Assembly (NCBI RefSeq): GCF_000982955.1
Contig: NZ_KQ058825.1
Span: forward strand, 1 to 64,000
Origin: Micromonospora sp. HK10
GTDB taxonomy: Bacteria > Actinomycetota > Actinomycetes > Mycobacteriales > Micromonosporaceae
DNA length: 64,000 nucleotides
Direction of reading: 5' to 3'
The position numbers and the translations under genes are program-made. The notes beneath the pieces were generated by a model. That model saw only the letters and a program-made list of their open reading frames with translations. It had not been told where the DNA came from and did no database searches. Below are positions 36,337-46,364 of the stretch, piece after piece. Numbering within the stretch: the stretch's first letter is position 1; each line of letters begins with the position of its first letter.

Positions 36337-36861
36337 GTGCAGACCGATGGCTCCACCACCCGCCCACCCCGGTCGACCCGACCGGCCGCCCCGACCCTGC
36401 TGTACGCCCGGCCGGGCATCGTGGTGACCGCCGAACGCTTCAGCGTGGGCCGGGCCAGCTGGCCGGTGGCCGAACTCACCCAGGTCTGGACCACCCGTGG
36501 GCCGCACGACCGGCTCGCCCTGCGGGCCGTCACGATCTCCGGCGCCCTGATCGGCGCGGTCGGGGTGCTGCTCGGCTTCACCGGCGGGCTGCAACGGCTC
36601 ACCGCCACCGCCTACCTGATGCTCGGCGCGGTGGGGCTGCTGCCGATGCTGCTGGTGATGGCCGGCGACCGCTGGCGGCCACCGGCGTACGAGCTGTGGG
36701 GCCGGCACCGCGACGCCGAGGTGCTGCTGTTCAGCAGCGACGACGAGCGGCAGTTCGGTCAGGTCACCCGGGCCCTGCAACGGGCCCGGGAGGGGGCGCG
36801 GCTGGGCGGCGGCTGGACCGACCCGGTCGCCTCGGCCGGCGTCTGGCGGCCGAACCGCTGA
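36337..36861 (+). CDS. DUF6232-like membrane protein
   Basis: A 174-residue protein whose GTG start follows GGGAGGA at a proper distance. The N-terminal 30 residues are polar. LLYARPGIVVTAERFSVGRASWPVAEL resembles the beta-strand start of DUF6232 proteins. Two membrane helices follow (ISGALIGAVGVLLGF and LMLGAVGLLPMLLVMAG), and then an EVLLFSSDDERQFGQVTRAL segment. Function is unknown. The end of the gene (GVWRPNR and stop) is the first unit of a 37 bp repeat. Confidence 0.75.
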   Translation: MQTDGSTTRPPRSTRPAAPTLLYARPGIVVTAERFSVGRASWPVAELTQVWTTRGPHDRLALRAVTISGALIGAVGVLLGFTGGLQRLTATAYLMLGAVGLLPMLLVMAGDRWRPPAYELWGRHRDAEVLLFSSDDERQFGQVTRALQRAREGARLGGGWTDPVASAGVWRPNR

Positions 36862-36954
36862 CCGGCCGGCTCGCCCGGGGTGGCGGCCGAACCGCTGAAC
36901 CGGAACGGCTCGCCGGGTGGCGACCGAACCCTTGGCCCGGCCGGCTCAGCCGGC
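36844..36954. repeat. 37 bp tandem repeat linking the ends of two convergent genes
   Basis: Three 37 bp units begin at 36844, 36881 and 36918, each TGGCGRCCGAACC followed by a CGGCTCGCC-like segment. The first contains the stop of the DUF6232 gene; the third runs into the stop codon of the convergent DUF3817 gene. Confidence 0.8.
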
Positions 36955-37275
36955 GACCGGCTCCGGGGCCGGCGCCCGGTCCTCCGCGGCCAGCCAGCGG
37001 CTCACCCGGCGCTCGGCGTAGAACGACACGAACGGCACCGTCCCGGCCAGCATGACCAGCAGCATCCGCTTCAACGGCCACTCCACCCGGCGGGACAGGT
37101 CGAAGGTGAGCGCCAGATAGATCATGTAGAGCCAGCCGTGCGCGGTGCCGACCACCGCCACCACGGTCGGGTCGTGGAAGAAGTACTTCAGCGGCATGCC
37201 GATCAGGACCAGCACCACCAGCGCCACGCCCACGATCCAGGCGATCACGCGGTACCGGGTAAGGGCTCCGCCCAC
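36946..37275 (-). CDS. DUF3817 integral membrane protein
   Basis: A 109-residue membrane protein with three helices: VIAWIVGVALVVLVLIGMPL, a GTAHGWLYMIYLALTF helix with the family's conserved His, and MLLVMLAGTVPFVSFYAERR. These are the hallmarks of DUF3817. The GTG start is preceded by AAGGACGGA. The function of the family is unknown. A related small-membrane-protein gene lies 26 bp upstream in the same direction. Confidence 0.88.
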   Translation of the reverse strand: MGGALTRYRVIAWIVGVALVVLVLIGMPLKYFFHDPTVVAVVGTAHGWLYMIYLALTFDLSRRVEWPLKRMLLVMLAGTVPFVSFYAERRVSRWLAAEDRAPAPEPVAG

Positions 37276-37301
37276 CGTCGTCCGTCCTTCCGAAGCCGGC
37301 C

Positions 37302-37721
37302 TCAGCCGGGATAGTCACCGGGCCGCGCGCCCGGATTGGCGTTCAACCATGACAGGTAGCGGTTGTACTCGGCGAGGTCGCCGTCGTCCGCGCCGTCGAC
37401 CGGGGCGGACGGCGCCCGACCGACCCGCACCGGCCGGCGTACCGCCGGGGTGGTGGCCGGCGGCTCGGGCCCGGCGGCCGCCGGCGGCGCCGGGGTGGCC
37501 GCCGCGTCGGGCGTGCCGCGCAGCGCGTGCCGGACCTCACGCCACCAGACGAAGACCACGAAACCGGCGAAGACCGGCCACTCGATCGCGTACCCGAAGC
37601 TCAGCGAGTTGCCCTCGGCGGCCCGGGTGACCTGCCACCACCCGAGGCCGAGGAAGCCCACGACCAGCACGACCATGGCCACGTGGCGGGCGATCCACGC
37701 CGGTGTCCAGAGCCGTTTCAT
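37302..37721 (-). CDS. Two-helix membrane protein, hypothetical
   Basis: A 139-residue protein starting [16 protein letters not shown] at the ATG at 37721. Two hydrophobic segments ([15 protein letters not shown] and [10 protein letters not shown]) flank [19 protein letters not shown], a conserved actinobacterial pattern often found beside DUF3817 genes. The tail is Ala/Pro-rich and ends [25 protein letters not shown]. It is probably cotranscribed with the DUF3817 gene. Function is unknown. Confidence 0.82.
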   Translation of the reverse strand: MKRLWTPAWIARHVAMVVLVVGFLGLGWWQVTRAAEGNSLSFGYAIEWPVFAGFVVFVWWREVRHALRGTPDAAATPAPPAAAGPEPPATTPAVRRPVRVGRAPSAPVDGADDGDLAEYNRYLSWLNANPGARPGDYPG

Positions 37722-37843
37722 GCCATCGAGGGTACCGGGGCCCGCGGCCGTCTCCGACGCGGTGTCGTAGGTGGCGGGGTTTGGCCACACCGCGGGTGGG
37801 CATCCGTCTAGACGCCAGCCCGAACGAGACGAGGGGGCCGACG

Positions 37844-38161
37844 ATGACCGAATCCGTACGCCGTGCCGGCGACGCCAGCCCGGAGCAGCGGCTGCCCGAG
37901 TGGGACGGCGACCACGCCCGTACCGACACCGCGACCGCCGACGGCGACGGCGAGTTGCTCGGCATCGACCCGGCGGAGCTCGGCGACGAGGACCTGATCC
38001 GGGAGATGCAGAGCCTGCACCGGACCCGGCTGGACACGTTGCGGCACGCCACCGACTCGGCGCTCGCCAACCACCTGCGCCGCACCGCCGAGCTGGAGAC
38101 CGAGTACCTGGCCCGGCACCCGGGCCGGGAGGTCGACCCGAGCCGACTGCGGGACGCCTGA
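37844..38161 (+). CDS. DUF6158-like small acidic protein
   Basis: A 105-residue soluble acidic protein. A disordered N-terminal 40 residues is followed by [19 protein letters not shown] and [20 protein letters not shown], which form a helical region, ending [19 protein letters not shown]. This matches the DUF6158 pattern. GAGGGGGC precedes the ATG. The stop codon overlaps the start of the SRPBCC gene, so the two are coupled. Confidence 0.78.
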   Translation: MTESVRRAGDASPEQRLPEWDGDHARTDTATADGDGELLGIDPAELGDEDLIREMQSLHRTRLDTLRHATDSALANHLRRTAELETEYLARHPGREVDPSRLRDA

Positions 38162-38484
38162 TGGCCAACCACGCCGAGCGCGGCATGTCCGCGCCACCCG
38201 AGGTGGTCTTCAACACCGCCACCGACCCCGACCGGTCGGCGGCCTGGCTGCCGGAGGAGTTGCGGCGGGCGGGCACGCACCGGGTGGAGGTCGTCGACGC
38301 CGCGGACATGCGGGCGCGGTGGATTTCCGAGGCCGCCGGCTGGTCGGCGGACATCGACGTCGAACCGGCCGACGCCGGTGGCGCCCGGGTCCGGCTCGAC
38401 CTCTCCGGCACCGACCACGGCATGGCCGACGAGATCCTGAACAGCCTCGCCCGCGAGGTGGCCGACAACCTGACCGCCGGCTGA
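38161..38484 (+). CDS. SRPBCC-fold (polyketide cyclase-like) protein
   Basis: A 107-residue protein with the N-terminal [20 protein letters not shown] typical of START/SRPBCC domains, central strands ([20 protein letters not shown], then VRLDLSGTD) and a long C-terminal helix ([17 protein letters not shown]). The fold binds hydrophobic ligands; no catalytic residues can be assigned. The ATG shares a base with the preceding stop (TGATG). It forms an operon with the small acidic protein and probably the DUF1360 protein. Confidence 0.83.
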   Translation: MANHAERGMSAPPEVVFNTATDPDRSAAWLPEELRRAGTHRVEVVDAADMRARWISEAAGWSADIDVEPADAGGARVRLDLSGTDHGMADEILNSLAREVADNLTAG

Positions 38485-38556
38485 GCCGGCGCCCCGATGA
38501 CCGACCCTGGTGCGCGGCCGAGCCGGCGCCACCACGACGACCAACGAGGAGGCCGG

Positions 38557-39096
38557 GTGACCGGGAGTGGCCTGAAGCAGAAGGTGGCGCGCCTGCGCCA
38601 GGCGTACGCGCCGAACGAGCAGCGGCCGCTGGAGGGCTATCTCAAGGCGATGGGCACGTACGCGATGGTGACCGCGTCGCTGGTGGGGCTGGTGAAGGCG
38701 ACCGGGCGACCGGTGCCGGAGCGGCCGTCCCCCGGCGACGTGGTGCTGCTCAGCATCGCGACGCACAAGCTCAGCCGGCTGCTGTCCAAGGACGCCATCA
38801 CCAGCCCGCTGCGCGCGCCGTTCACCCGCTACGACCACCCGATCGGCAGCGGGGAGGTGATGGAACAGGTGCGGGACCAGGGCAGCCCTACCCGGCACGC
38901 CCTCGGCGAGCTGGTCAGCTGCCCGTTCTGCCTGGCCGTCTGGGTGGCCACCGGGCTCACCGGCGGGCTGGTGCTCGCGCCCCGGCTCACCCGGCTGATC
39001 GCCACGGCACTCACCGCGGTCGCGGCCTCCGACTTCCTCCAGATGGGTTACGCCGTCGCCCAGCAGGCGGCCGAGGGCGGCCACCGGGAGAAGTGA
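38557..39096 (+). CDS. DUF1360 membrane protein
   Basis: A 179-residue membrane protein. The GTG at 38557 is preferred because GAGGAGG lies just upstream; an ATG at 38497 would add 20 polar residues. Features are a helix around [37 protein letters not shown], and [14 protein letters not shown] with two Cys as in DUF1360 proteins, then a final Leu/Ala-rich helix. Function is unknown. A strong hairpin follows the stop. Confidence 0.88.
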   Translation: MTGSGLKQKVARLRQAYAPNEQRPLEGYLKAMGTYAMVTASLVGLVKATGRPVPERPSPGDVVLLSIATHKLSRLLSKDAITSPLRAPFTRYDHPIGSGEVMEQVRDQGSPTRHALGELVSCPFCLAVWVATGLTGGLVLAPRLTRLIATALTAVAASDFLQMGYAVAQQAAEGGHREK

Positions 39097-39108
39097 CCGA
39101 CGAACGAC

Positions 39109-39142
39109 ACCGGGGGCCGCCGCGAACGCGGCGGCCCCCGGT
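39109..39142. terminator. Bidirectional terminator hairpin
   Basis: A stem of 14-15 bp (ACCGGGGGCCGCCGC with its complement) around the loop GAAC lies 13 bp after the DUF1360 stop and before the convergent small-protein gene. Confidence 0.8.
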
Positions 39143-39210
39143 CGTTCCGGTCCGGATAGCGCAGGCTGGTCCGGGTGCGCCGGCCGGCACCGGGCCGGCG
39201 GCGTACGGGC

Positions 39211-39423
39211 TCAGGTGGGGGTGGTGCCGTGGTCCTCGCCGGCCCAGCCCCGGGACGCCTCCGGCTCCCGCTCGTCCTCGTCCGCCCCGGTGATCACCTC
39301 GCGGTCCACCGCGGTGCGGTCGTGCTCGTTGGCGAAGTCCGGTTCCGGCAGCGTGTCCCTGCCCTCTGGTGGCTGGCCGAGCGCCTCGATGTGGTGCCGC
39401 CGTGCGTCGTCGCTGTCGGTCAT
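39211..39423 (-). CDS. Small acidic hypothetical protein
   Basis: A 70-residue hydrophilic protein with no hydrophobic core. The N-terminus MTDSDDARRHHIEALGQPPEG and the acidic middle suggest disorder. GAGAGGA precedes the ATG with normal spacing, and the codon pattern is GC3-rich, supporting real translation. It is followed by a shared terminator. Function is unknown. Confidence 0.6.
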   Translation of the reverse strand: MTDSDDARRHHIEALGQPPEGRDTLPEPDFANEHDRTAVDREVITGADEDEREPEASRGWAGEDHGTTPT

Positions 39424-39466
39424 CCCACTGTCCTCTCCGTGGTCCGGTTGGGGGTTGGCCGGGGTC

Positions 39467-39691
39467 TCAGGCCACCGTCCCGCCGAGCAGGTCGGCCGCC
39501 TCGTCGACGGCGTACTCGCCCTCGGGGAGCGCGGCGATCCGGGCCAGCAGCTCGGCGGGGAGTTCGGCGGCCACCGCCCGGCGGTAGATCATCGCCTGGG
39601 TGATCCGTTCCTGACCCCGGTAGAGGTCGTCGAGCAGGTCGTCGAGCTGCCGGGTGTCCGGTTGCTCGGTCACGGGCGCGTCGTCGGTCAC
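39467..39691 (-). CDS. Small helical hypothetical protein
   Basis: A 74-residue protein predicted to be mostly helical: QLDDLLDDLYRGQERITQAM, AVAAELPAELLARIAALP, then a short EYAVDEAADLLGG helix. It is acidic and soluble. It is upstream of, and in the same direction as, the 70-residue gene. I do not recognise a family. Confidence 0.6.
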   Translation of the reverse strand: MTDDAPVTEQPDTRQLDDLLDDLYRGQERITQAMIYRRAVAAELPAELLARIAALPEGEYAVDEAADLLGGTVA

Positions 39692-39815
39692 GCCGGTCAG
39701 CTACCCGGGCCCGAATCGGTCAAACGTCGCCGTCCCGCCAGCCGCCGGTTGGCCGCGTTGGCCACGATGCGCCTGACCCGGGGATGGCGGAGGGATGCGG
39801 GGGAGGGAATGCACG

Positions 39816-39848
39816 GCGCCGCCCGGTCCCGGAGGGAACGGGCGGCGC
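39816..39848 (-). terminator. Hairpin downstream of the DAHP synthase gene
   Basis: A perfect 10 bp stem (GCGCCGCCCG with CGGGCGGCGC) holds an inner TCCC/GGGA stem. It lies about 190 bp past the synthase stop in the gene-free region 39692-40037, in which I see nothing else. Confidence 0.5.
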
Positions 39849-40037
39849 TGGGTGCCGGTGTGCAGGTCGCCTCTCGGCGAGTGGCGCGACGCGGCTCCAG
39901 CCGGACGGAATTCCGCGAAGGCAAATTGGGTGAGGCCCGGGGACACTGGACACACCGACGCTCTGCACAACGGCGCGGCCGGCCGACATCTTCCGCCCGC
40001 CGGTGTGGCCCCCGTCACCTTCGGCGCGCTCGGGACG

Positions 40038-41123
40038 TCAGGCCGGGGTGGGCAGCGTGGCGCGGCGCGCACGGACGGCGGTGGCGAGGTGGTCGAGGAC
40101 GTCGGCGGTGGTGTCCCAGCCGATGCAGGCGTCCGTGACCGACTTGCCGTACTCCAGCTCGCGGGTGGGATCGAGGTCCTGGCGGCCGGGCTGGAGGAAG
40201 CTCTCCAGCATGATGCCGACGATGCCGCGCTGGCCGGCCTCGAGCTGGGCGGCCACGTCGGCGGCGACCCGCGGCTGGTTGCGGTGGTCCTTGCCGCTGT
40301 TGGCGTGGCTCGCGTCGATCACCACGCGCTCCGGCAGCCCGGCGGCGCGCAGCAGGTCCAGCGCCCCGGCCACCGACCCGGCGTCGTAGTTGGGCCGGCC
40401 GCCGCCGCCGCGCAGCACCAGGTGCCCGTCGGCGTTGCCCCGGGTGTGCATGATCGCCGGGGTGCCGGAGACGTCGATGCCGGGGAACACGTGCGGCACC
40501 CCCGCCGCGCGGATCGCGTCCACGGCCGTGGAGATGCTGCCGTCCGGACGGTTCTTCATCCCGATCGGCATGGACAGGCCGGAGGCGAGCTGGCGGTGCA
40601 CCTGGCTCTCCACGGTCCGCGCGCCGATCGCGCCCCAGGCCACGGTGTCCGCGATGTACTGCGGGGTGATCGGGTCGAGGAACTCGCAGCCCACCGGCAG
40701 GCCCAGCCGCAGCACGTCGAGCAGGAGCGCCCGGGCGGTCCGCAGACCGCCGTTGACGTCGCCGGAGCCGTCCAGCCCCGGGTCGTTGATCAGCCCCTTC
40801 CAGCCCACGGTCGAGCGCGGCTTCTCGAAGTAGACGCGCATCACCACCAGCAGGTCGTCGGCGAGCCGGTCGGCGGCCGCGCGGAGCCGGCCCGCGTACT
40901 CGAGAGCGGCGGCCGGGTCGTGCACGGAGCAGGGGCCGACCACCACCAGCAGCCGGTCGTCGGCGCGGTCCAGCACGCCGCCGACGGCCCGCCGGCCGGC
41001 CAGCACCGCGTCGGTGCGCGCCGGGTCCAGGGGCAGTTCGTGGAGCAGCAGAGCCGGGGTGGTCAGCGGCACGACACGGTCGATCCGCTGGTCGATGACG
41101 CGATGGGCGTCCGGGGTCGTCAC
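40038..41123 (-). CDS. aroG: 3-deoxy-7-phosphoheptulonate synthase, AroG type
   Basis: A 361-residue class I DAHP synthase, condensing phosphoenolpyruvate and erythrose 4-phosphate as the first step of the shikimate pathway. Motifs are VVVGPCSVHDP with the metal-binding Cys, MRVYFEKPRSTVGWKG, PVGCEFLDPITPQY, GMKNRPDGS, VIDASHANSGK with a metal His, and SVTDACIGWD. GGAAGGA precedes the GTG. Actinomycetes often use the class II enzyme, so this may be a second isozyme. The leader looks like an attenuator. Confidence 0.95.
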   Translation of the reverse strand: MTTPDAHRVIDQRIDRVVPLTTPALLLHELPLDPARTDAVLAGRRAVGGVLDRADDRLLVVVGPCSVHDPAAALEYAGRLRAAADRLADDLLVVMRVYFEKPRSTVGWKGLINDPGLDGSGDVNGGLRTARALLLDVLRLGLPVGCEFLDPITPQYIADTVAWGAIGARTVESQVHRQLASGLSMPIGMKNRPDGSISTAVDAIRAAGVPHVFPGIDVSGTPAIMHTRGNADGHLVLRGGGGRPNYDAGSVAGALDLLRAAGLPERVVIDASHANSGKDHRNQPRVAADVAAQLEAGQRGIVGIMLESFLQPGRQDLDPTRELEYGKSVTDACIGWDTTADVLDHLATAVRARRATLPTPA

Positions 41124-41170
41124 GGTGGGGTTCCTTCCGCCGACCGTGCCCCCGGGGCCGGCGCCCGAGG

Positions 41171-41280
41171 TCGAGCCGGCTGCTCGTACGCGAAAGGGCA
41201 GGGAATGATCCCTGCCCGGCCGGCTCGAAGAGGAAGTGACGTCAGCTCATGGTCGAGTCACCGGCTCCTCCAGCCGGCTG
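41171..41280 (-). promoter_or_regulatory. Attenuator-like leader of aroG
   Basis: A perfect 9 bp hairpin at 41196-41217 (GGGCAGGGA/TCCCTGCCC, loop of 4) is followed by TTT on the minus strand, 73 bases before the start codon. It is enclosed by the 10 bp inverted repeat TCGAGCCGGC (41171-41180) / GCCGGCTCGA (41219-41228). A further hairpin, CCGGCT/AGCCGG (41261-41277), shares the GCCGGCT sequence, so alternative pairings are possible. Between them GGAGG leads into a four-codon ORF (GTG ACT CGA CCA TGA) overlapping ATG AGC TGA. This is terminator/antiterminator logic by structure; the signal sensed is not known. Confidence 0.55.
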
Positions 41281-41432
41281 CCTAAACCATCGATACGACC
41301 GCGTCACGGGGGCCAGCGTACCCGACGTGATGGGCCGCTCTCACCCTGCTGTTTCGGATGCTGGGACGTGACGCTCGCGCCGGGCGCCGCCCGGCCGTTC
41401 CGCCGCGCCCCGACGGGGGTATGGGGTACGGC

Positions 41433-41648
41433 ATGACCCACGAGCAGAGCGACCAGGAACGCATCGAGTCCCGCGCCCACCTGCTGCCCGAGGAAGCGGC
41501 GGCGGGCAGCGACGATCCCGAGGCCCAGGCCGACGCGATCCTCACCGAATCGGACATCCGGGAGGAGGACCGCAACGCCGCGCCCGACACGGTGCTGGAG
41601 CACCGCACCTCCGATCAGACCGTGACCCCCGTCGAGCCGCCCGACTGA
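41433..41648 (+). CDS. Small hydrophilic hypothetical protein
   Basis: A 71-residue acidic protein, MTHEQSDQERIESRAHLLPE and onward, with ILTESDIREEDRN in the middle and no hydrophobic segment. The ATG at 41433 is chosen; ATG 41421 would add MGYG. Its 3' end overlaps the convergent catalase-like gene by 34 bp. Function is unknown. Confidence 0.6.
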   Translation: MTHEQSDQERIESRAHLLPEEAAAGSDDPEAQADAILTESDIREEDRNAAPDTVLEHRTSDQTVTPVEPPD

Positions 41649-42379
41649 GCGCTCGCGCCCCGGGCCCGCCGCGAGCCCCGGTAGCTGGTGTCCCGCAGCC
41701 AGCCCAGCAGGCCCCGGACGCGCAGCCCCGGGGGCGCGTTACCGATCGGATCGAAGGCCAGCGCGGCGTCCTCCCGGGCGCCGCGCCGGCGGTCCAGGCG
41801 TACCTCGCCGAAGAGACGCCAGGGTCCGGCCGCCGAGGCCACCGCGAGCACCAGCCGGGGCTGGTCGGTGGCCACCGTCGCGGCGACGGCGGCGAGGTCG
41901 CGGCCCAGCTCCGGCGACTCCGGATCGGCCAGCGCGGCCAGGTAGAGCCGCCGCCGGCCGGCCCGGAACGACATGATCGAGGTGTACGTCCCGGTGAAGC
42001 GGCGCCGGGGCAGCGGCAGGTGGCGCAGCACCGGCGCCGCGCCGCTGGAGCTGACCAGCAGGTCCACCGGCGGCTCGGGGTCCCGGTGCAGCCGCACCGC
42101 CAGGCCGAGCACGTCGGGCCAGCTCCCCGGGGTGGGCACCCCCTTGGAGAGCCGTACGGTGGCCGGCCAGCGGCCGGGCCGGTCGAGCAGGTCGATCCCG
42201 GTGGGCCGGCCGGGCGTACCCCAGACGAGGACCTCGGCGGCGAACGTGCGGCCGGCCGGATGCAGCAGCCGGGCGTGCCGGCGGCGGGCCAGCGCGGCGG
42301 CCGCCCGCTCGACGGCCGCCCCGGCCCGGCGGCGCGCCGCGGCCCGCAGCGGCCGGGCGGTGGAGGCGGGGGTGGGCAT
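41615..42379 (-). CDS. Catalase-like domain protein, hypothetical
   Basis: A 254-residue protein. TVRLSKGVPTPGSWPDVLGL followed by AVRLH resembles the RFSxGxGTPxGxPDxxGLALR segment of heme catalase-related peroxidases, and DLLVSSSGAAPV fits the next strand. The catalytic His and proximal Tyr cannot be placed, and it is much shorter than a catalase. The C-terminal end is basic. The ATG at 42379 is preferred to an upstream ATG (42400). It could be a non-heme relative with a structural or lipid-binding role. Confidence 0.65.
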   Translation of the reverse strand: MPTPASTARPLRAAARRRAGAAVERAAAALARRRHARLLHPAGRTFAAEVLVWGTPGRPTGIDLLDRPGRWPATVRLSKGVPTPGSWPDVLGLAVRLHRDPEPPVDLLVSSSGAAPVLRHLPLPRRRFTGTYTSIMSFRAGRRRLYLAALADPESPELGRDLAAVAATVATDQPRLVLAVASAAGPWRLFGEVRLDRRRGAREDAALAFDPIGNAPPGLRVRGLLGWLRDTSYRGSRRARGASAQSGGSTGVTV

Positions 42380-42459
42380 GCTGGGCGGGTACCCCGGCAC
42401 CGGCCGACGATGCTTCCACGTGTCCCCTTTCCGCCCGCGAGATCGGATAGCGTCGTGCC

Positions 42460-43752
42460 ATGCCCGACAGCGGTTACCCCTGGCCGATCGAGACCACCCG
42501 ACTGGACAACGGCCTGCGGGTGGTGGTGAGCGAGGACCGCACCGCGCCGGCGGTCGCGGTCAACCTCTGGTACGACGTGGGTTCCCGGCACGAACCCGAC
42601 GGACAGACCGGCTTCGCCCACCTCTTCGAGCACCTGATGTTCGAGGGTTCGGTGAACGTCGCGAAGACCGAGCACATGAAGCTGATCCAGGGCTCCGGCG
42701 GCTCGCTGAACGCCACCACCAACCCGGACCGGACCAACTACTTCGAGACGGTCCCGGCCGAGCACCTGGAGCTGGCCCTCTGGCTGGAGGCCGACCGGAT
42801 GGGCGGCCTGGTGCCGGCGCTGACCCAGGAGACGCTGGACAACCAGCGCGACGTGGTGAAGAACGAGCGCCGCCAACGCTACGAGAACGTCCCGTACGGC
42901 GACGCCTGGCTGCGGCTGCTCCCGCTGCTCTACCCGCCCGGCCACCCCTACCATCACGCCACCATCGGGTCGATGGCCGACCTGAACGCCGCCGACCTGG
43001 CCACCTTCCAGGCCTTCCACACCACCTATTACGCGCCGAACAACGCGGTGCTCACCGTCGTCGGCGACGCCCCGGCGGCCGAGGTGTTCGCGCTGGCCGA
43101 GAAGTACTTCGGGGCCATCCCGGCGCGCGCGGAGATCCCCGCCGCGCCGGACGGGCGCAGCGTGCCACCCGCCGGGCAACCCGCCACGGAGACCGTCGTC
43201 GCCGACGTGCCCGCGCCCCGCGTCTACCTCGCGCACCGCACCCACCCCTACGGCACCCCGGGGTACGACGTGACCACCGTGCTCGCCACCGTCCTGGGCA
43301 CCGGCCGGGGCAGCCGCCTCTACCAGCGGCTCGCCGACGGCGAGCGGATCGCCCAGCCGGACCTGGTCGGGGCGTACGGGGTGGACCTGGCGTACGCGCC
43401 CGCCCCGCTGATCGCCACCGCCACCGCCCGCCCCGGGGTGGACGCCGAGCGGCTGCGCGCCGGGCTGGCCGAGGTCGTCGACGAGCTGGCCACCGTGCCG
43501 GTGACCGCCGCCGAGCTGGACCGGGCCAAGGCGCTGCTGAGCACCCAGTGGTGGCGGCACATGTCCACCGTGGACGGCCGGGCCGACGTGCTCGGCCGGT
43601 ACGCCACCCAGTTCGGTGACCCGGCGAAGATCGGTGAGCGGCTGCCCGGCTGGCTCGCGGTCACCGCCGGGCAGATCGCCGAGCAGGCCGCCGAGCTGCT
43701 CGGTGCGGCCGACCGGGCGACCCTGACCTACCTGCCCGAGGAGCAGTCATGA
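42460..43752 (+). CDS. M16 zinc peptidase, catalytic subunit
   Basis: A 430-residue M16 (insulinase/processing-peptidase) protein. The inverted zinc motif HLFEH is at residues 54-58, with the downstream Glu in the NQRDVVKNERRQ segment. The N-terminal LDNGLRVVVSEDRTAPAVAVNLWYDVGS-like strand pattern is typical. The start of the following gene overlaps its stop (ATGA), so two subunits are made together and probably form a heterodimer like mitochondrial MPP. No signal peptide is seen, so it is likely cytoplasmic. Confidence 0.93.
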   Translation: MPDSGYPWPIETTRLDNGLRVVVSEDRTAPAVAVNLWYDVGSRHEPDGQTGFAHLFEHLMFEGSVNVAKTEHMKLIQGSGGSLNATTNPDRTNYFETVPAEHLELALWLEADRMGGLVPALTQETLDNQRDVVKNERRQRYENVPYGDAWLRLLPLLYPPGHPYHHATIGSMADLNAADLATFQAFHTTYYAPNNAVLTVVGDAPAAEVFALAEKYFGAIPARAEIPAAPDGRSVPPAGQPATETVVADVPAPRVYLAHRTHPYGTPGYDVTTVLATVLGTGRGSRLYQRLADGERIAQPDLVGAYGVDLAYAPAPLIATATARPGVDAERLRAGLAEVVDELATVPVTAAELDRAKALLSTQWWRHMSTVDGRADVLGRYATQFGDPAKIGERLPGWLAVTAGQIAEQAAELLGAADRATLTYLPEEQS

Positions 43753-45095
43753 CGTTGATCGCCACCCGCCCCGGCCCCGGCGCGGCCCGACCGTACCGGT
43801 TCCCGCAGGTCGTCCGCCGGAGCGCGGCCGGCGGCCAGGTCGTCGCCGCGCACCTGCCCGGGCAGAACCTGGCCGTCGCGCTGCTGCTCCTCGACGCCGG
43901 CGCCGGGCGGGAGCCGGTCGGCAAGGAAGGGCTCGGCGGGGTGCTCGCCAAGGCCCTGGAGGAAGGCACCGCGCAGCGGGACGGCACCGCGTACGCGCTG
44001 GCCATCGAGGCGCTCGGCACCGAGCTGGTGACCGGGCTGGACTGGGACTCGTTCCAGGTCAGCGTGCAGGTCCCGGTGGACCGGCTGAGCGCCGCCGTCG
44101 CGCTGCTCGCCGAGGCCGTCCGGACGCCCCGGCTCGACCCGGCCGACGTGCTGCGGGTCCGCGACGACGAGGCCACCGCGTTGCGGATGGACTGGGCCAA
44201 CCCGGGCCCACGGGCCGACGCGGTGCTCCGGGCCGACCTGTTCGGCGCGGACAACCGCTGGGGCCGGCCGATGTACGGCGACCCGGCGAGCGTCGCGGCC
44301 CTGGACGTGGACGACGTGACCGTCTTCCACTCCGAGTGGTTCATCCGGCCGGGCACCCTGATCGTCGCCGGCGACCTGGACCGGATCGACCTGGACGCGC
44401 TCGCCGCCACGGCGTTCGCGGGCAGCGGCGGCGGTCCGGTGGTGAAGGGCGAGCCGATCGAGGTGCCGCTCGCCGGACGGCGCAAGGTCATCCTGGTCGA
44501 CCGGCCCGGCTCGGTGCAGTCCACCCTCCGGCTCGGCCACCCGTCGCCGCACCGTGCCCACCCGGACCACGTGCCGATGACGCTCGCCGGGACGGTGCTC
44601 GGTGGGGCGTTCACCTCCCGGCTCAACCACCTGATCCGGGAGGTGCGCGGCTACACGTACGGCATCCGGGGCGACTTCGCCTCGTCCCGCCGGTTCGGGC
44701 GGTTCGGAATCAGCTCGGGGGTGCAGACCGCGGTGACCGCGCCGGCGCTGGTCGAGGCGGTCGGCGAGGTGTCGCGTACCCAGGCGACGGGGGTGACCGA
44801 GGACGAGCTGGCGGTGGCCCGGTCCTGGCGGGCCGGCCAGCTCTCGGTCGAGCTGCAGAGCCCGCGGGCGATCGCGTCGGCGTTGACCACGCTGGTGGTG
44901 CACGACCTGCCGGACGACTACCACGCCCGGCTGCGCGAGGCGCTGCTTGCCGCGACCGTCGAGGAGGTGTCCGCGGCGGCCGCGGCGCACCTGCACCCGG
45001 ACTCGCTCACCCTGGTGGTCGAGGGCGACGCGGCGGTCATCCGCGACGACCTGGTCGCCGCCGGGCTCGGCGAGGTGCTCGACCACACCGCCTGA
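43749..45095 (+). CDS. M16 peptidase-like partner, zinc motif lost
   Basis: A 448-residue M16 family protein. In place of HxxEH it has VLAKALEEG, so it cannot bind zinc. The substrate-binding Arg/Tyr pair of the C-terminal domain is retained (HLIREVRGYTYGIRG). Such pairs act as active plus inactive subunits enclosing a peptide chamber. Coupled to the preceding gene by a 4 bp overlap. Confidence 0.92.
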   Translation: MTLIATRPGPGAARPYRFPQVVRRSAAGGQVVAAHLPGQNLAVALLLLDAGAGREPVGKEGLGGVLAKALEEGTAQRDGTAYALAIEALGTELVTGLDWDSFQVSVQVPVDRLSAAVALLAEAVRTPRLDPADVLRVRDDEATALRMDWANPGPRADAVLRADLFGADNRWGRPMYGDPASVAALDVDDVTVFHSEWFIRPGTLIVAGDLDRIDLDALAATAFAGSGGGPVVKGEPIEVPLAGRRKVILVDRPGSVQSTLRLGHPSPHRAHPDHVPMTLAGTVLGGAFTSRLNHLIREVRGYTYGIRGDFASSRRFGRFGISSGVQTAVTAPALVEAVGEVSRTQATGVTEDELAVARSWRAGQLSVELQSPRAIASALTTLVVHDLPDDYHARLREALLAATVEEVSAAAAAHLHPDSLTLVVEGDAAVIRDDLVAAGLGEVLDHTA

Positions 45096-46346
<1,251 letters not shown>

Positions 46347-46364
46347 CCCCCCTCCGGCGTCGGC

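Noticed and set aside
41542..43560. 672-residue minus-strand frame across the M16 gene
   Set aside because: Low-complexity shadow; the plus-strand M16 protein has the HLFEH motif.
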